A stretch of 64,000 nt of DNA from Polaribacter atrinae (GCF_038023995.1 NZ_CP150660.1:25001-89000), one strand, 5' to 3'; shown: positions 36,044 to 44,530, numbered from the stretch's first letter. Notes: a model not told the origin generated them from the letters alone. Program-made: numbers and translations.

Positions 36044-39000
36044 ATGAAATTTACAACTCCTTTATTTTTTGTTTTTGCACTTCTGCAAATGACAGTAATG
36101 GCCCAAAGTTTAAAATATAGCGGCCCTAATTATTTTGATATTACAGAAGTCGATTTTGTAGGAGCTACAAATGGTATTATTTCTTATGAAACAACTCCTA
36201 ATGGGATGGCATTTGGAGATGGAGGAACAAAATTTTATGTGGTTGGTTCTAGTGCAAATTTTATTAGTCAATTTAACTTAACCACACCTTACGATTTATC
36301 TACAATGTCTCATTTAGATAAAAACTATTTTATAGAATCTAGTGTAGATAATAATCCAGAAGATGTAACTTTTAATACATCTGGCTCTAAAATGTACATT
36401 ACAGGAGAAAGTAATATTAATATTACAGAATTTGATTTACCTATAAATTGGGATGTTTCTTCTGCCATAATTAATGATACTTTTGATATTTCTGCAGCTA
36501 TATTTTCTTATGATGGGTCTTCAGCAACAAGGCCTCATGGTATTACTTTTAATAATGACGGTTCTAAACTATATGTATTAGAGAGAGATACCGATAAAGT
36601 TTACGCATTTAATCTAACTACTGTTTATGATGTTTCTACAGCAAGTTCAACGGGTGTTGTAGATTTAGATGTTTCTAGTCAAGAAGGCAATCCAAGAGGA
36701 CTTGCTTTTAATAATGATGGAAGTGAACTATATGTTATTGGGACGACCGGTGATGATATAAATACTTACACTTTTCCGTCAGGGAGTGAATTTAATTTAT
36801 CACTAGCTAGTTACTCTTCTAATTTTTCCATTCAAACGCATGAAAAAGAACCCCAAGAAGTTATTTTTAATGATATAGGTTCTAAATTTTACGTTCTTGG
36901 AACAGATGGAATAGACGTAGATGAATATACATTATCTACTAATTTCGATTTTACATCTACCGTAACATATTTAGATAGCTATAAAATAGAAACAATAGAA
37001 AAAACAACACATGATGTATTGTTTAATGCAGATGGTACTAAAATGTATGTTGCAGGAGATATTTTAAATTCGGTATCACAATTTTCTTTATCTACTCCGT
37101 ATGACATTTCAACAATAACTTTCGAAGATGCTTTATCCATTAGTAGTCGAGAAACATTTATTAGAGGTATACAATTTAATAATATTGGAGATCGGTTTTA
37201 TATTACTGGATCACAATCTGATGACATAGAAGAGTATTCTGTTTCTACTCCATTTGATTTATCTTCTAGTGTTAATCATTTAGGTAGTTATAATATAAAT
37301 TCAGAAGATTCAAATCCATCTAGTTTTACTTTTAATAATGATGGAAGTTTGTTATTTCTTTTAGGAAACAATACCGATAGAATAATTGTATATTCCCTTT
37401 CTACTAATTTCGATTTATCTGGTATTGCATCTGGTTCTATAGGTAGTTTTTCTGTTAATACAGATGATGATTCACCAACAGGTTTAGCTTTTAATAATGA
37501 TGGTACAAAGTTTTTTATTACAGGTAATGAATTTACAAAAGTTTTAGAGTATACATTAATTACTCCATTCGATTTAATTAGCAGGACACCAATTTTAACA
37601 AATGAATATTCGGTTAATGATACTGAAGTAAGGCCAACAGGGATTACTTTTAATAATTCAGGTTCTAAAATGTATGTAGTTGGTTTCCGTAATGATAATG
37701 TTAATGAGTATAATTTAAAAAAAGGTTTTTTACCCGAAGTAGCAGCAACAAATACCGGAACAATAAGTACTTCTAATCCATTAGTTGTAACTATAAGCGG
37801 AGATACTTTTGCAGATATTGATGGAGATGATTTACTTGATGAAAATACCGAGTTTACAATCACTAATTTACCAGAAGGACTAACACCTGTTTTTACGTTG
37901 TCTGACGCAGATACAGTAGCAACACTCTCTTTTACAGGAGTAGCAAAATCTCATTTAGATACAGATGATGTAGCAGATTTAGTTTTTAATTTTACAGATG
38001 CAGCCTTTACATCATCCACGGCAATAATGGTTACTAATGCGGTAGCTTTTTCAGACTTTGTAGGTATAAACTTTATAAATTGTTATGATGATATTATTTA
38101 TAATGGAAGTTGGTCTGGTGGAAGTGGAGTTAGTGGACAACCAACAGTAGCAGATGTAACAAAAGGAATTCGCATTCAATCTGATGTAACTTTAAATGAA
38201 GATGTAGATTGTTTTTGTTTAAATGTAGAATCTGGAAATACTTTATCAGTAACAACAGGTTTAGAGTTAAACGTTTCTAACTCTTTAGAATTAATAGGAG
38301 ATATCCGTTTATTGGGGACTTCTCAATTAAAGCAAACACATACAGGTGTTAAAAATGCATCAGGTTCAGGAAACCTTTATAAAGATGTAAAAGGAAATTT
38401 ATCTAACGTTTATCAAACAAGTTATTGGTCTTCTCCAGTAACAACAAATGGAGAAACATACAATATAAAAGGTGTTTTAAAAGACGGTACAATTCCGTTA
38501 GCAGCAACGGGTACACCTTTAGATATTTCTTTTACAGATAATTATAATGGAGATAATAGTACTTCTCCTATAAGATTAAGTAGAAGGTGGTTGGCTAAAC
38601 TTGTAAATAGTAATGATTGGACAAGGCAAATAAATGAATCTACAACGTTATTAAACCCTTCAGAAGGTTTTACTAAAAAAAGTACAGGAAATACAACTGG
38701 GCAAAATTATACTTTTGTAGGGAGACCTAATGATGGAGATTACACAAGTGAAATAGCTGCTTATGGTTCTGGTACATGGAGTGTTTTAGGTAATCCTTAT
38801 GCTTCTCCTATAAATGCAGATACCTTTATAGCTGATAATGCAGGAGTTATTGTTGGGTCATTATATTTTTATGATTCTGGTGATGATACTTCTCATGTAA
38901 GAGGAGAATATTTAGGAGGTTACGCAACAAGAACTTCCGGTATAGGAACTCCGGAATCTGGCATTGGAGGAACAGGAACGAAGACTCCAAGTCAGAATAT

Positions 39001-39568
39001 AGATATAGGTCAAGGTTTCTTTGTAGAAGCATCTGCTTCTGGAGGTTCTGTAAATTTTAATAACGCACAAAGAGTTTTTGATGTTTCTGGTGCTGCAACA
39101 GAAGTATTTCATAAAAGTAGTTTAATTACAAAGAAATCGGCTTTTCCTATTTTAAGAATAGGTTATGAGTTTTTGTTAACCGACCAAACGTATCATAGAC
39201 AAGTATCTGTTGGTTTTAGAGGATTAACAAATGAGTATGAAGATGGTTATGAAGCAGAAATGTGGGATTATAAATCCACAGATTTGTCTTTAAAAATTGA
39301 AGAAAAAGATTTTCCTTATGCTATTACGGGGATAGAAGATTTTAATAAATCTTTAGTAATACCTCTTAAAGTTCAAACCGATTTAAATAGAGATGTTACT
39401 TTTAAGATAGATGACATGACAGATATCGATTCTGAAGTCTATTTATATGATAGTGTCACTGAAAACTACGTTGATATAACTGTTACTAATGCAACAGTAA
39501 ATCTAGATTCTGGTGTTTATGATGATCGTTTTTTTATTACTTTTAATCAAACTGTTCTTGGTTTATAG
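36044..39568 (+). CDS. Large ten-repeat T9SS-type surface protein ending at a premature stop
   Basis: A 1174-residue product as written. Signal peptide MKFTTPLFFVFALLQMTVMAQ-like (cleavage about residue 20; first 20 residues hydrophobic). Residues about 45-560 hold ten repeats of roughly 50 residues, each with a core such as ITFNNDGSKLYVLER or LAFNNDGTKFFITGN, followed by DVYEFNL-TP-DLST-like strands. They probably form a beta-propeller or solenoid. Then comes a cadherin-like region (DIDGDDLLDENTEFTI) and the type-C family module (IRLLGTSQLKQTHTG, TSYWSSPVTTNGE, VGRPNDGDYT, NIDIGQGFFVEA, ILRIGYEF), without the CBM6-like insertion. The frame ends with FNQTVLGL and TAG, exactly before the sorting domain (39569-39808). 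As written, the protein would be exported to the periplasm but lack its T9SS signal. Confidence 0.8.
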   Translation: MKFTTPLFFVFALLQMTVMAQSLKYSGPNYFDITEVDFVGATNGIISYETTPNGMAFGDGGTKFYVVGSSANFISQFNLTTPYDLSTMSHLDKNYFIESSVDNNPEDVTFNTSGSKMYITGESNINITEFDLPINWDVSSAIINDTFDISAAIFSYDGSSATRPHGITFNNDGSKLYVLERDTDKVYAFNLTTVYDVSTASSTGVVDLDVSSQEGNPRGLAFNNDGSELYVIGTTGDDINTYTFPSGSEFNLSLASYSSNFSIQTHEKEPQEVIFNDIGSKFYVLGTDGIDVDEYTLSTNFDFTSTVTYLDSYKIETIEKTTHDVLFNADGTKMYVAGDILNSVSQFSLSTPYDISTITFEDALSISSRETFIRGIQFNNIGDRFYITGSQSDDIEEYSVSTPFDLSSSVNHLGSYNINSEDSNPSSFTFNNDGSLLFLLGNNTDRIIVYSLSTNFDLSGIASGSIGSFSVNTDDDSPTGLAFNNDGTKFFITGNEFTKVLEYTLITPFDLISRTPILTNEYSVNDTEVRPTGITFNNSGSKMYVVGFRNDNVNEYNLKKGFLPEVAATNTGTISTSNPLVVTISGDTFADIDGDDLLDENTEFTITNLPEGLTPVFTLSDADTVATLSFTGVAKSHLDTDDVADLVFNFTDAAFTSSTAIMVTNAVAFSDFVGINFINCYDDIIYNGSWSGGSGVSGQPTVADVTKGIRIQSDVTLNEDVDCFCLNVESGNTLSVTTGLELNVSNSLELIGDIRLLGTSQLKQTHTGVKNASGSGNLYKDVKGNLSNVYQTSYWSSPVTTNGETYNIKGVLKDGTIPLAATGTPLDISFTDNYNGDNSTSPIRLSRRWLAKLVNSNDWTRQINESTTLLNPSEGFTKKSTGNTTGQNYTFVGRPNDGDYTSEIAAYGSGTWSVLGNPYASPINADTFIADNAGVIVGSLYFYDSGDDTSHVRGEYLGGYATRTSGIGTPESGIGGTGTKTPSQNIDIGQGFFVEASASGGSVNFNNAQRVFDVSGAATEVFHKSSLITKKSAFPILRIGYEFLLTDQTYHRQVSVGFRGLTNEYEDGYEAEMWDYKSTDLSLKIEEKDFPYAITGIEDFNKSLVIPLKVQTDLNRDVTFKIDDMTDIDSEVYLYDSVTENYVDITVTNATVNLDSGVYDDRFFITFNQTVLGL

Positions 39569-39808
39569 CTTAATAAAATCAATAATTTTACAATTAAGAG
39601 TAAAGAAAAAGAACTCATAATTTCATCAAAAGAAGTAATAGAGAAAGTACAGATCTATAATTTGTTAGGGCAAAATGTTACTACTAAAATAAATTTATTA
39701 AAACAGCCTGAAGTAAAAGTTAATACAGCTAGTTTTAATAAGGGAATTTACATCGTTAGAGTAAAAAATTCAAACGGGAGTTTTACTAAGAAAATTAATA
39801 TCAACTAA
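39569..39808 (+). pseudogene. T9SS C-terminal sorting domain cut off by an in-frame TAG
   Basis: Directly after the TAG at 39566-39568, in the same frame, 79 codons run open to a TAA at 39806-39808. They encode IKSKEKELIISSKEVIEKV, then QIYNLLGQNV, FNKGIYIVRVKNSNGSF and TKKININ, a typical type IX sorting domain. No start codon or new promoter fits it as a separate gene. It belongs to the gene at 36044 and is separated only by one stop codon. Confidence 0.9.
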
Positions 39809-39833
39809 ATTTCCTTAATTGGTTTCCTAATTG

Positions 39834-39841
39834 TAGTTTTG
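39834..39841 (+). promoter_or_regulatory. Promoter -7 box very close to the DUF6787 start codon
   Basis: TAGTTTTG fits TAnnTTTG and ends 7 bases before the ATG at 39849, so the mRNA leader would be nearly absent. Confidence 0.45.
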
Positions 39842-39848
39842 TCGAAAT

Positions 39849-40160
39849 ATGGAAAAATTAAAACAACGTTGGGGAGTAAAAAATAATTGGTCTATTGTAG
39901 CAATTATTTTGGTGTTTTCTATAAACGGTTCTTTTGCTACTTGGGTAGCTAAACCTATTACTAGTTTTATAGGACTGTCTCAAGACACAACAAACCCTTG
40001 GGTATTTTGGCCTTTAAGAATTATGTTAATTTTTCCTATTTATCAAGCAACATTGCCTATTGTAGGTTGGTTTTTTGGTCAGTTTAAATTCTTTTGGGCT
40101 TTCGAGAAAAAGTTTTTAAGTAGATTGGGGTTAGGTTTTTTATTCAAAAAAGAAGATTAA
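39849..40160 (+). CDS. DUF6787-like small membrane protein
   Basis: A 103-residue protein with two to three membrane segments. The segments VKNNWSIVAIILVFSINGSFATWVAKP and NPWVFWPLRIMLIFPIYQATLP are conserved in a small Bacteroidetes membrane family (DUF6787 as I recall it). Function unknown. The stop codon overlaps that of the convergent gene at 40157 within the tetramer TTAA. Confidence 0.65.
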   Translation: MEKLKQRWGVKNNWSIVAIILVFSINGSFATWVAKPITSFIGLSQDTTNPWVFWPLRIMLIFPIYQATLPIVGWFFGQFKFFWAFEKKFLSRLGLGFLFKKED

Positions 40161-40426
40161 AACATTATAATTTCTTCTACTTCTTCCTTTTTAATGACAT
40201 GGCTGTAAAACCACATTATTGTAAATGTTGGTATGATATCTAAAAAAGGGATGGCTTCTTCAATAAAACTGATTATAGCAGCAACTTTTCCCTGTTTTCC
40301 TTTGTACATTTTGGATATTAAATAACTAGATAATGGAGCCCAAAGAACATCTATAAAAGGTATTGGAATAATACCAATAAGATCTAGTAGAATGCTTAGA
40401 ATTAGTTTTTTGTATTTTTTAGTCAT
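40157..40426 (-). CDS. Small membrane protein of unknown function
   Basis: An 89-residue hydrophobic protein with two likely membrane helices (about 8-35 and 50-75), a basic N-terminus (MTKKYKKL) and an acidic end (KKEEVEEIIMF). It contains two proline-rich turns, IIPIPFIDVLWAPLS and EAIPFLDIIPT, which suggest an internal repeat. I do not recognise the family. The gene is convergent with the DUF6787-like gene and shares its stop codon bases. Confidence 0.55.
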   Translation of the reverse strand: MTKKYKKLILSILLDLIGIIPIPFIDVLWAPLSSYLISKMYKGKQGKVAAIISFIEEAIPFLDIIPTFTIMWFYSHVIKKEEVEEIIMF

Positions 40427-40491
40427 AGTTGTGTTTTATAGTGTCATTCAAAATTCTTGCCAAATACTGCTTATTTAAAGTCGAAAAAGAA

Positions 40492-40499
40492 TAATTTTG
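40492..40499 (+). promoter_or_regulatory. Promoter -7 box of the Nudix gene
   Basis: TAATTTTG fits TAnnTTTG and ends 20 bases before the GTG start at 40520. Confidence 0.45.
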
Positions 40500-40519
40500 T
40501 TAAAATTAAATTTTTCTAA

Positions 40520-41146
40520 GTGAATTTTAACGATTTTAAAAATAAAATAGCGCAATTAAAAACAACTGAGTTAGGAGGTTTATCTGCACAATTTAAATTA
40601 GCACCTAAAATTAGACTAAAATATGATGCTGATAAAATTACTGCAAATAATCCAAAAAAAGCGGCAGTATTAGCATTGTTTTATCCAAATTTAAAAAATG
40701 AAACTTGTTTTTTACTCACACAAAGAGCTAGCTATAAAGGAATACATTCTGCACAAATAAGTTTTCCAGGAGGTAAGAAGGATCAAACGGATACAAATCT
40801 TCTAAAAACAGCGTTAAGAGAAACCTTTGAAGAAGTTGGTGTTGTTGAGGAATCTATTGAAATAATTAGAGAATTAACAGATGTATATATTCCGCCAAGT
40901 AATTTCTTGGCAACCCCTTTTTTAGGATATGCAAATCAAAGACCAAATTTTAATTTAAACTACGAAGTAGCGCAAACAATTGAGGTTCTACTAAGAGATT
41001 TGTTAAGTGAAACAAATTTTACTTCTATAAAAATGAATACTTCTTATATGAATAACGTAGAAGTACCGTGCTTTAATCTAGATGGTTATGTTGTTTGGGG
41101 GGCAACAGCCATGATGCTTTCTGAAATTAAAGAACTCTTAAAATAG
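40520..41146 (+). CDS. Nudix hydrolase, CoA pyrophosphatase type (NudL-like)
   Basis: A 208-residue protein with a GTG start. The segment LTQRASYKGIHSAQISFPGG, then GGKKDQTDTNLLKTALRETF and EEVGV, is the pattern of the NudL/NUDT7 group. The spacing between the glycines and the REx2EE core differs slightly from the plain Nudix box but fits coenzyme A diphosphatases. It would cleave CoA or its oxidised forms into phosphopantetheine and 3',5'-ADP. The gene is followed 53 bases later by a plsC-like gene on the same strand. The substrate is inferred from the subfamily. Confidence 0.85.
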   Translation: MNFNDFKNKIAQLKTTELGGLSAQFKLAPKIRLKYDADKITANNPKKAAVLALFYPNLKNETCFLLTQRASYKGIHSAQISFPGGKKDQTDTNLLKTALRETFEEVGVVEESIEIIRELTDVYIPPSNFLATPFLGYANQRPNFNLNYEVAQTIEVLLRDLLSETNFTSIKMNTSYMNNVEVPCFNLDGYVVWGATAMMLSEIKELLK

Positions 41147-41166
41147 CATCTTTCTTAATTGTTTTG

Positions 41167-41174
41167 TAAGTTTG
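41167..41174 (+). promoter_or_regulatory. Promoter -7 box of the acyltransferase gene
   Basis: TAAGTTTG fits TAnnTTTG and ends 25 bases before the ATG at 41200. Confidence 0.4.
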
Positions 41175-41199
41175 TTAAAATAACTAAAACTAATTTAGA

Positions 41200-42015
41200 A
41201 TGCCTTTATTTAAAAGGAACCCATTTGGTCATATTTTATTCCTAAAAAAATGGCTTATAAGAATTTTTGGAATTGTTTCTCACGGTAGATATCGTAAATT
41301 CAATAACCTACAGATTGAAGGTTCAGAAAATCTTAAAAACTTACCAGATTCAGGAGTCTTATTTATTGCCAATCACCAAACTTATTTTGCTGATGTAGCG
41401 GCAATGTATCACGTTTTTAATGCTTCTTTAAGTGGTAGAGATGATTCTATTAAAAATATTGGATATATCTGGAAACCCAAATTGAATGTTTATTTTGTTG
41501 CTGCAGGAGAAACAATGAGAGCGGGATTATTACCTAAAATATTTGCTTATATGGGATCTGTTTCTATAGAAAGAACCTGGAGAAGTGGTGGTAAAGATGT
41601 AAAAAGACAAGTTAAAAATTCTGATATTTCTAATATTGGAAAAGCAATAAAAGATGGTTGGGTAATTACTTTTCCACAAGGTACAACAACCCCTTTTAGA
41701 CCAATTAGAAGAGGTACAGCTCATATTATTAAAACCTATAAACCAGTTGTAGTACCAATTGTAATAGATGGTTTTAGACGTTCTTTTGATAAAAAAGGAT
41801 TAAATATTAAGAAACGTAATGTTTTACAATCTATGGTTATTAAAGAACCGTTAGATATAGATTATGAAAATGAAACCGTTGCAGAAATAGTAACTAAGAT
41901 AGAGTATGCTATAGAGCAACATCCTTCATTTTTAAAAGTTTTATCTGTAAAACAATTAGAAGAACTTACAAAAGAAGAAGAAGAATTGAATAAGAAAAGA
42001 GAGTTTTGGAGCTAA
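41200..42015 (+). CDS. 1-acyl-sn-glycerol-3-phosphate acyltransferase-like protein
   Basis: A 271-residue PlsC-domain protein of glycerophospholipid synthesis. The catalytic block is NHQTYFADVAAMYHVF (about 63-78). Here histidine and aspartate are five residues apart, against four in the textbook HX4D motif. A second block is ITFPQGTTTPFRPIRRGTAH (about 157-176, the FPEGTR-like motif with Q for E), and PVVVPIVIDGFRRSF follows. This variant motif set appears to be a Bacteroidetes subgroup. It may acylate lysophosphatidate or another lipid such as an aminolipid; that is uncertain. A terminator follows at 42046. Confidence 0.8.
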   Translation: MPLFKRNPFGHILFLKKWLIRIFGIVSHGRYRKFNNLQIEGSENLKNLPDSGVLFIANHQTYFADVAAMYHVFNASLSGRDDSIKNIGYIWKPKLNVYFVAAGETMRAGLLPKIFAYMGSVSIERTWRSGGKDVKRQVKNSDISNIGKAIKDGWVITFPQGTTTPFRPIRRGTAHIIKTYKPVVVPIVIDGFRRSFDKKGLNIKKRNVLQSMVIKEPLDIDYENETVAEIVTKIEYAIEQHPSFLKVLSVKQLEELTKEEEELNKKREFWS

Positions 42016-42045
42016 TTATTCAATTTGAAATATACTACTTAAAAG

Positions 42046-42068
42046 CCTCGAAATTTCGAGGTTTTTTT
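42046..42068 (+). terminator. Terminator of the acyltransferase gene
   Basis: CCTCGAAA and TTTCGAGG (42046-42061) form a perfect palindrome, followed by a T-run to 42068. Confidence 0.85.
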
Positions 42069-42186
42069 ATGCAATAAAATTAGATTTAAGAACTTCATCA
42101 ATAGGTAAACAACCAACTTTTGTACAATCTATATTTGTTTATAATAACCATATTAAAAACTATATAGATATACCCTAATTAAGCTG

Positions 42187-42194
42187 TATATTTG
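42187..42194 (+). promoter_or_regulatory. Promoter -7 box of rimO
   Basis: TATATTTG fits TAnnTTTG exactly and ends 18 bases before the ATG at 42213. The TTG inside it is also the false start of a longer frame. Confidence 0.55.
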
Positions 42195-42212
42195 CAGTCT
42201 GAAAAAAATGAT

Positions 42213-43565
42213 ATGCGTACAAAAACCATCAAAAAAAATAAGATTAACGTAGTTACTTTAGGGTGTTCTAAAAATGTTTACGATTCTGAGGTGTTAATGG
42301 GACAATTAAAGGCCAACGGAAAAGAGGTTGTTCACGAAGATGAAAACGATGATGGAAATATTGTCGTAATCAATACTTGTGGATTTATTGGTAAAGCCAA
42401 AGAAGAATCTATTGATACAATTTTACATTATGCAAAAAGAAAAGAAGCTGGTGAAATTGATAAAGTTTTTGTTTCTGGTTGTTTAAGTGAACGTTATAAA
42501 CCAGATTTAGAAGCAGAAATTACCAATGTAGATCAATATTTTGGTACGCACGATTTACCGAATCTTTTACAAGCATTAGAAGCAGATTATAAGCACGAAT
42601 TAATTGGTGAACGTTTAACTACAACACCTAAACATTATGCGTATTTAAAAATAGCAGAAGGTTGTGATAGACCTTGTTCGTTTTGTGCAATTCCTTTAAT
42701 GAGAGGAAAACACGTTTCTACACCTATTGAAGATATTGTTACAGAAGCAACAAAACTTGCAGAAAAAGGAATTAAAGAAGTAATGTTAATCGCGCAAGAT
42801 TTAACGTATTACGGATTAGATATTTACAAAAAAAGAGCATTAGCAGATTTATTAGAAGCTTTGGCTAAGGTAGAAGGAATTGAATGGATTAGAATGCATT
42901 ATGCTTTTCCAACAGGTTTCCCTATGGATGTTTTAGAGGTAATGAAACGTGAACCTAAAGTGTGTAATTATTTAGATATTCCTTTACAACACATTAATAC
43001 AGAGTTGTTAAAGTCGATGAAACGTGGTACAACGCACGAAAAAACAACGGCATTAATTCATAAATTTAGAGAAGTTGTCCCAGAAATGGCTATTAGAACA
43101 ACTTTGATTGTTGGTTATCCTGGAGAAACAGAAGAAATGTTTCAAGAGTTAAAAGATTGGATCGAAGAAATGCGTTTTGAACGTATGGGCGCTTTTGAGT
43201 ATTCTCATGAAGAAAATACTGGAGCATATGTTTTAGAAGATGATGTACCTGCAGAAGTAAAGTTTAGAAGAGTAAATGAGATTATGGAAATTCAATCTCA
43301 AATTTCTTGGGAATTAAATCAAGAGAAAATAGGAAAAACATTTAGATGTTTATTCGACAGAAAAGATGGAGAGTTTTTCTACGGAAGAACAGAATCTGAT
43401 TCGCCAGATGTAGATAATGATGTTATTGTAGATGCAAAAGAACATTATATTAAAATAGGTGAATTTATAGATATTAAAATCCACGAAGCAGGAGATTATG
43501 ATCTATACGGTACACCAACTGTTAAGCAAGAAAAACCAGTTTCTTTAAATCAAAAAAGAAAATAA
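42213..43565 (+). CDS. rimO: Ribosomal protein S12 methylthiotransferase RimO
   Basis: The start is the ATG at 42213 (450 residues, MRTKTIKKNKINVVTLGCSKN...). The seven codons before it begin inside the promoter box. Domain order: the N-terminal UPF0004 domain with three cluster cysteines (TLGCSKNVYDSEV, INTCGFI, VSGCLSERY), a radical SAM domain with CDRPCSFCAIP (CX3CX2C, about 145-155), and a C-terminal TRAM domain with FYGRTESDSPDVDNDVIV. It adds a methylthio group to an aspartate of ribosomal protein S12, and needs two iron-sulfur clusters and AdoMet. The DSPDVDN element separates RimO from MiaB. A terminator follows directly. Confidence 0.96.
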   Translation: MRTKTIKKNKINVVTLGCSKNVYDSEVLMGQLKANGKEVVHEDENDDGNIVVINTCGFIGKAKEESIDTILHYAKRKEAGEIDKVFVSGCLSERYKPDLEAEITNVDQYFGTHDLPNLLQALEADYKHELIGERLTTTPKHYAYLKIAEGCDRPCSFCAIPLMRGKHVSTPIEDIVTEATKLAEKGIKEVMLIAQDLTYYGLDIYKKRALADLLEALAKVEGIEWIRMHYAFPTGFPMDVLEVMKREPKVCNYLDIPLQHINTELLKSMKRGTTHEKTTALIHKFREVVPEMAIRTTLIVGYPGETEEMFQELKDWIEEMRFERMGAFEYSHEENTGAYVLEDDVPAEVKFRRVNEIMEIQSQISWELNQEKIGKTFRCLFDRKDGEFFYGRTESDSPDVDNDVIVDAKEHYIKIGEFIDIKIHEAGDYDLYGTPTVKQEKPVSLNQKRK

Positions 43566-43572
43566 ATAATCA

Positions 43573-43599
43573 AAATCCTACTTTATGTAGGATTTTTTT
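43573..43599 (+). terminator. Terminator of rimO
   Basis: Arms AAATCCTAC (43573-43581) and GTAGGATTT (43587-43595), with a T-run to 43599. It ends one base before a possible upstream ATG of the next gene, which argues for the later start of that gene. Confidence 0.88.
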
Positions 43600-43614
43600 A
43601 TGCAAATTGTTCGT

Positions 43615-44340
43615 ATGAAAAAAACGTATTTTAATTGGAGTTCTGGTAAAGATTCTGCTTTGGCACTTTATAAAATTTTACAAGATCCAACTTACAATTT
43701 AGATTTATTAGTAACCACAATTAATAAAGATTTTAATAGAGTTTCTATGCACGGTCTTAGAAATGATTTATTATTAAAGCAAGCAGCATCTATAGGAATC
43801 GATTTAAAAACAATAGAATTTCCTGCGGATGTTACGATGGATTTGTATGCTGAAATAATGAAAGAGGCGATGGATTCTTTAGTAGAAAAAAAATATTCAC
43901 ATACTATTTTTGGTGATATTTTTCTGGAAGATTTAAAAGCATACAGAGATACTAAATTAGCTGAGGTAAATATCACAGGAGTGTATCCGCTTTGGAAAAA
44001 AGATACTAAAGAAGTCTTGCAAGAATTTTTAGCTTTAGGCTTTAAGGCAATTACAGTTTGTGTAAATGCAAAGTTACTAGGCGAAGAATTTGTGGGACGA
44101 GTTATCGATGAACAGTTTATAAAGGATTTACCAGAAAATGTAGATGTTTGCGGAGAAAATGGTGAGTTTCATACTTTTGTTTTTGACGGACCTATCTTTA
44201 AAAACCCAATTGATTTTTCTATAGGAGAAAAAGTTCTTCGTTCTTATACGTTACATGATAATGAAGATGATAATTGTTATCAAGCTAAAAAAGAAGAAGC
44301 TAACCACGATACTAGTTTTTGGTATTGTGATTTGAGTTGA
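43615..44340 (+). CDS. Dph6-like ATP pyrophosphatase (diphthine-ammonia ligase family)
   Basis: The start is set at the ATG at 43615 (241 residues, MKKTYFNWSSGKDSALALYK...). The ATG at 43600 lies in the terminator tail of rimO. The PP-loop SSGKDSALAL (about 8-17) is plain. The rest, with MHGLRNDLLLKQAASIGI, YSHTIFGDIFLEDLKAYRD and CGENGEFHTFVFDGPIF, is the Dph6-related family of N-type ATP pyrophosphatases. In eukaryotes and archaea these amidate diphthine on EF2. Bacteria lack diphthamide, so the substrate here is unknown. A terminator follows. Confidence 0.88.
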   Translation: MKKTYFNWSSGKDSALALYKILQDPTYNLDLLVTTINKDFNRVSMHGLRNDLLLKQAASIGIDLKTIEFPADVTMDLYAEIMKEAMDSLVEKKYSHTIFGDIFLEDLKAYRDTKLAEVNITGVYPLWKKDTKEVLQEFLALGFKAITVCVNAKLLGEEFVGRVIDEQFIKDLPENVDVCGENGEFHTFVFDGPIFKNPIDFSIGEKVLRSYTLHDNEDDNCYQAKKEEANHDTSFWYCDLS

Positions 44341-44360
44341 TTCTACTTTTTATAAAATAT

Positions 44361-44389
44361 AAAAACCCGATCTATTGATCGGGTTTTTA
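44361..44389 (+). terminator. Terminator of the Dph6-like gene
   Basis: Arms AAAAACCCGATC (44361-44372) and GATCGGGTTTTT (44377-44388) are perfect, with a 4-base loop. Confidence 0.92.
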
Positions 44390-44457
44390 AGTTTTAATAT
44401 TGTTTGATGATAAATATTAATTGAGCTCTTAAGATAACTTGTTTTAAGTAACTGCTT

Positions 44458-44530
44458 GCGTTAAGGATTGAAATGGCATCCTTTTTACTTTTTTGTAAAA
44501 AGATATAATGGAAAGCCTGTTAAAACGCCC
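44458..44530 (+). repeat. Dispersed intergenic hairpin repeat (73 bp)
   Basis: It starts GCGTTAAGGATTGAAATGGC, has a central hairpin (TTTTTAC / GTAAAAA) and ends GGAAAGCCTGTTAAAACGCC. The inverse of 54870-54942 has the same length and differs at only a limited number of positions. It lies between two convergent genes. Confidence 0.8.

Noticed and set aside
37288-37863. A 191-codon minus-strand frame inside the ten-repeat protein
   Set aside because: Antisense shadow of the regular repeats in the real gene; its composition is that of reversed repeat codons.
39569-39808. Independent small gene for a sorting domain
   Set aside because: No start codon or promoter fits, and its frame is continuous with the preceding gene except for one stop codon.
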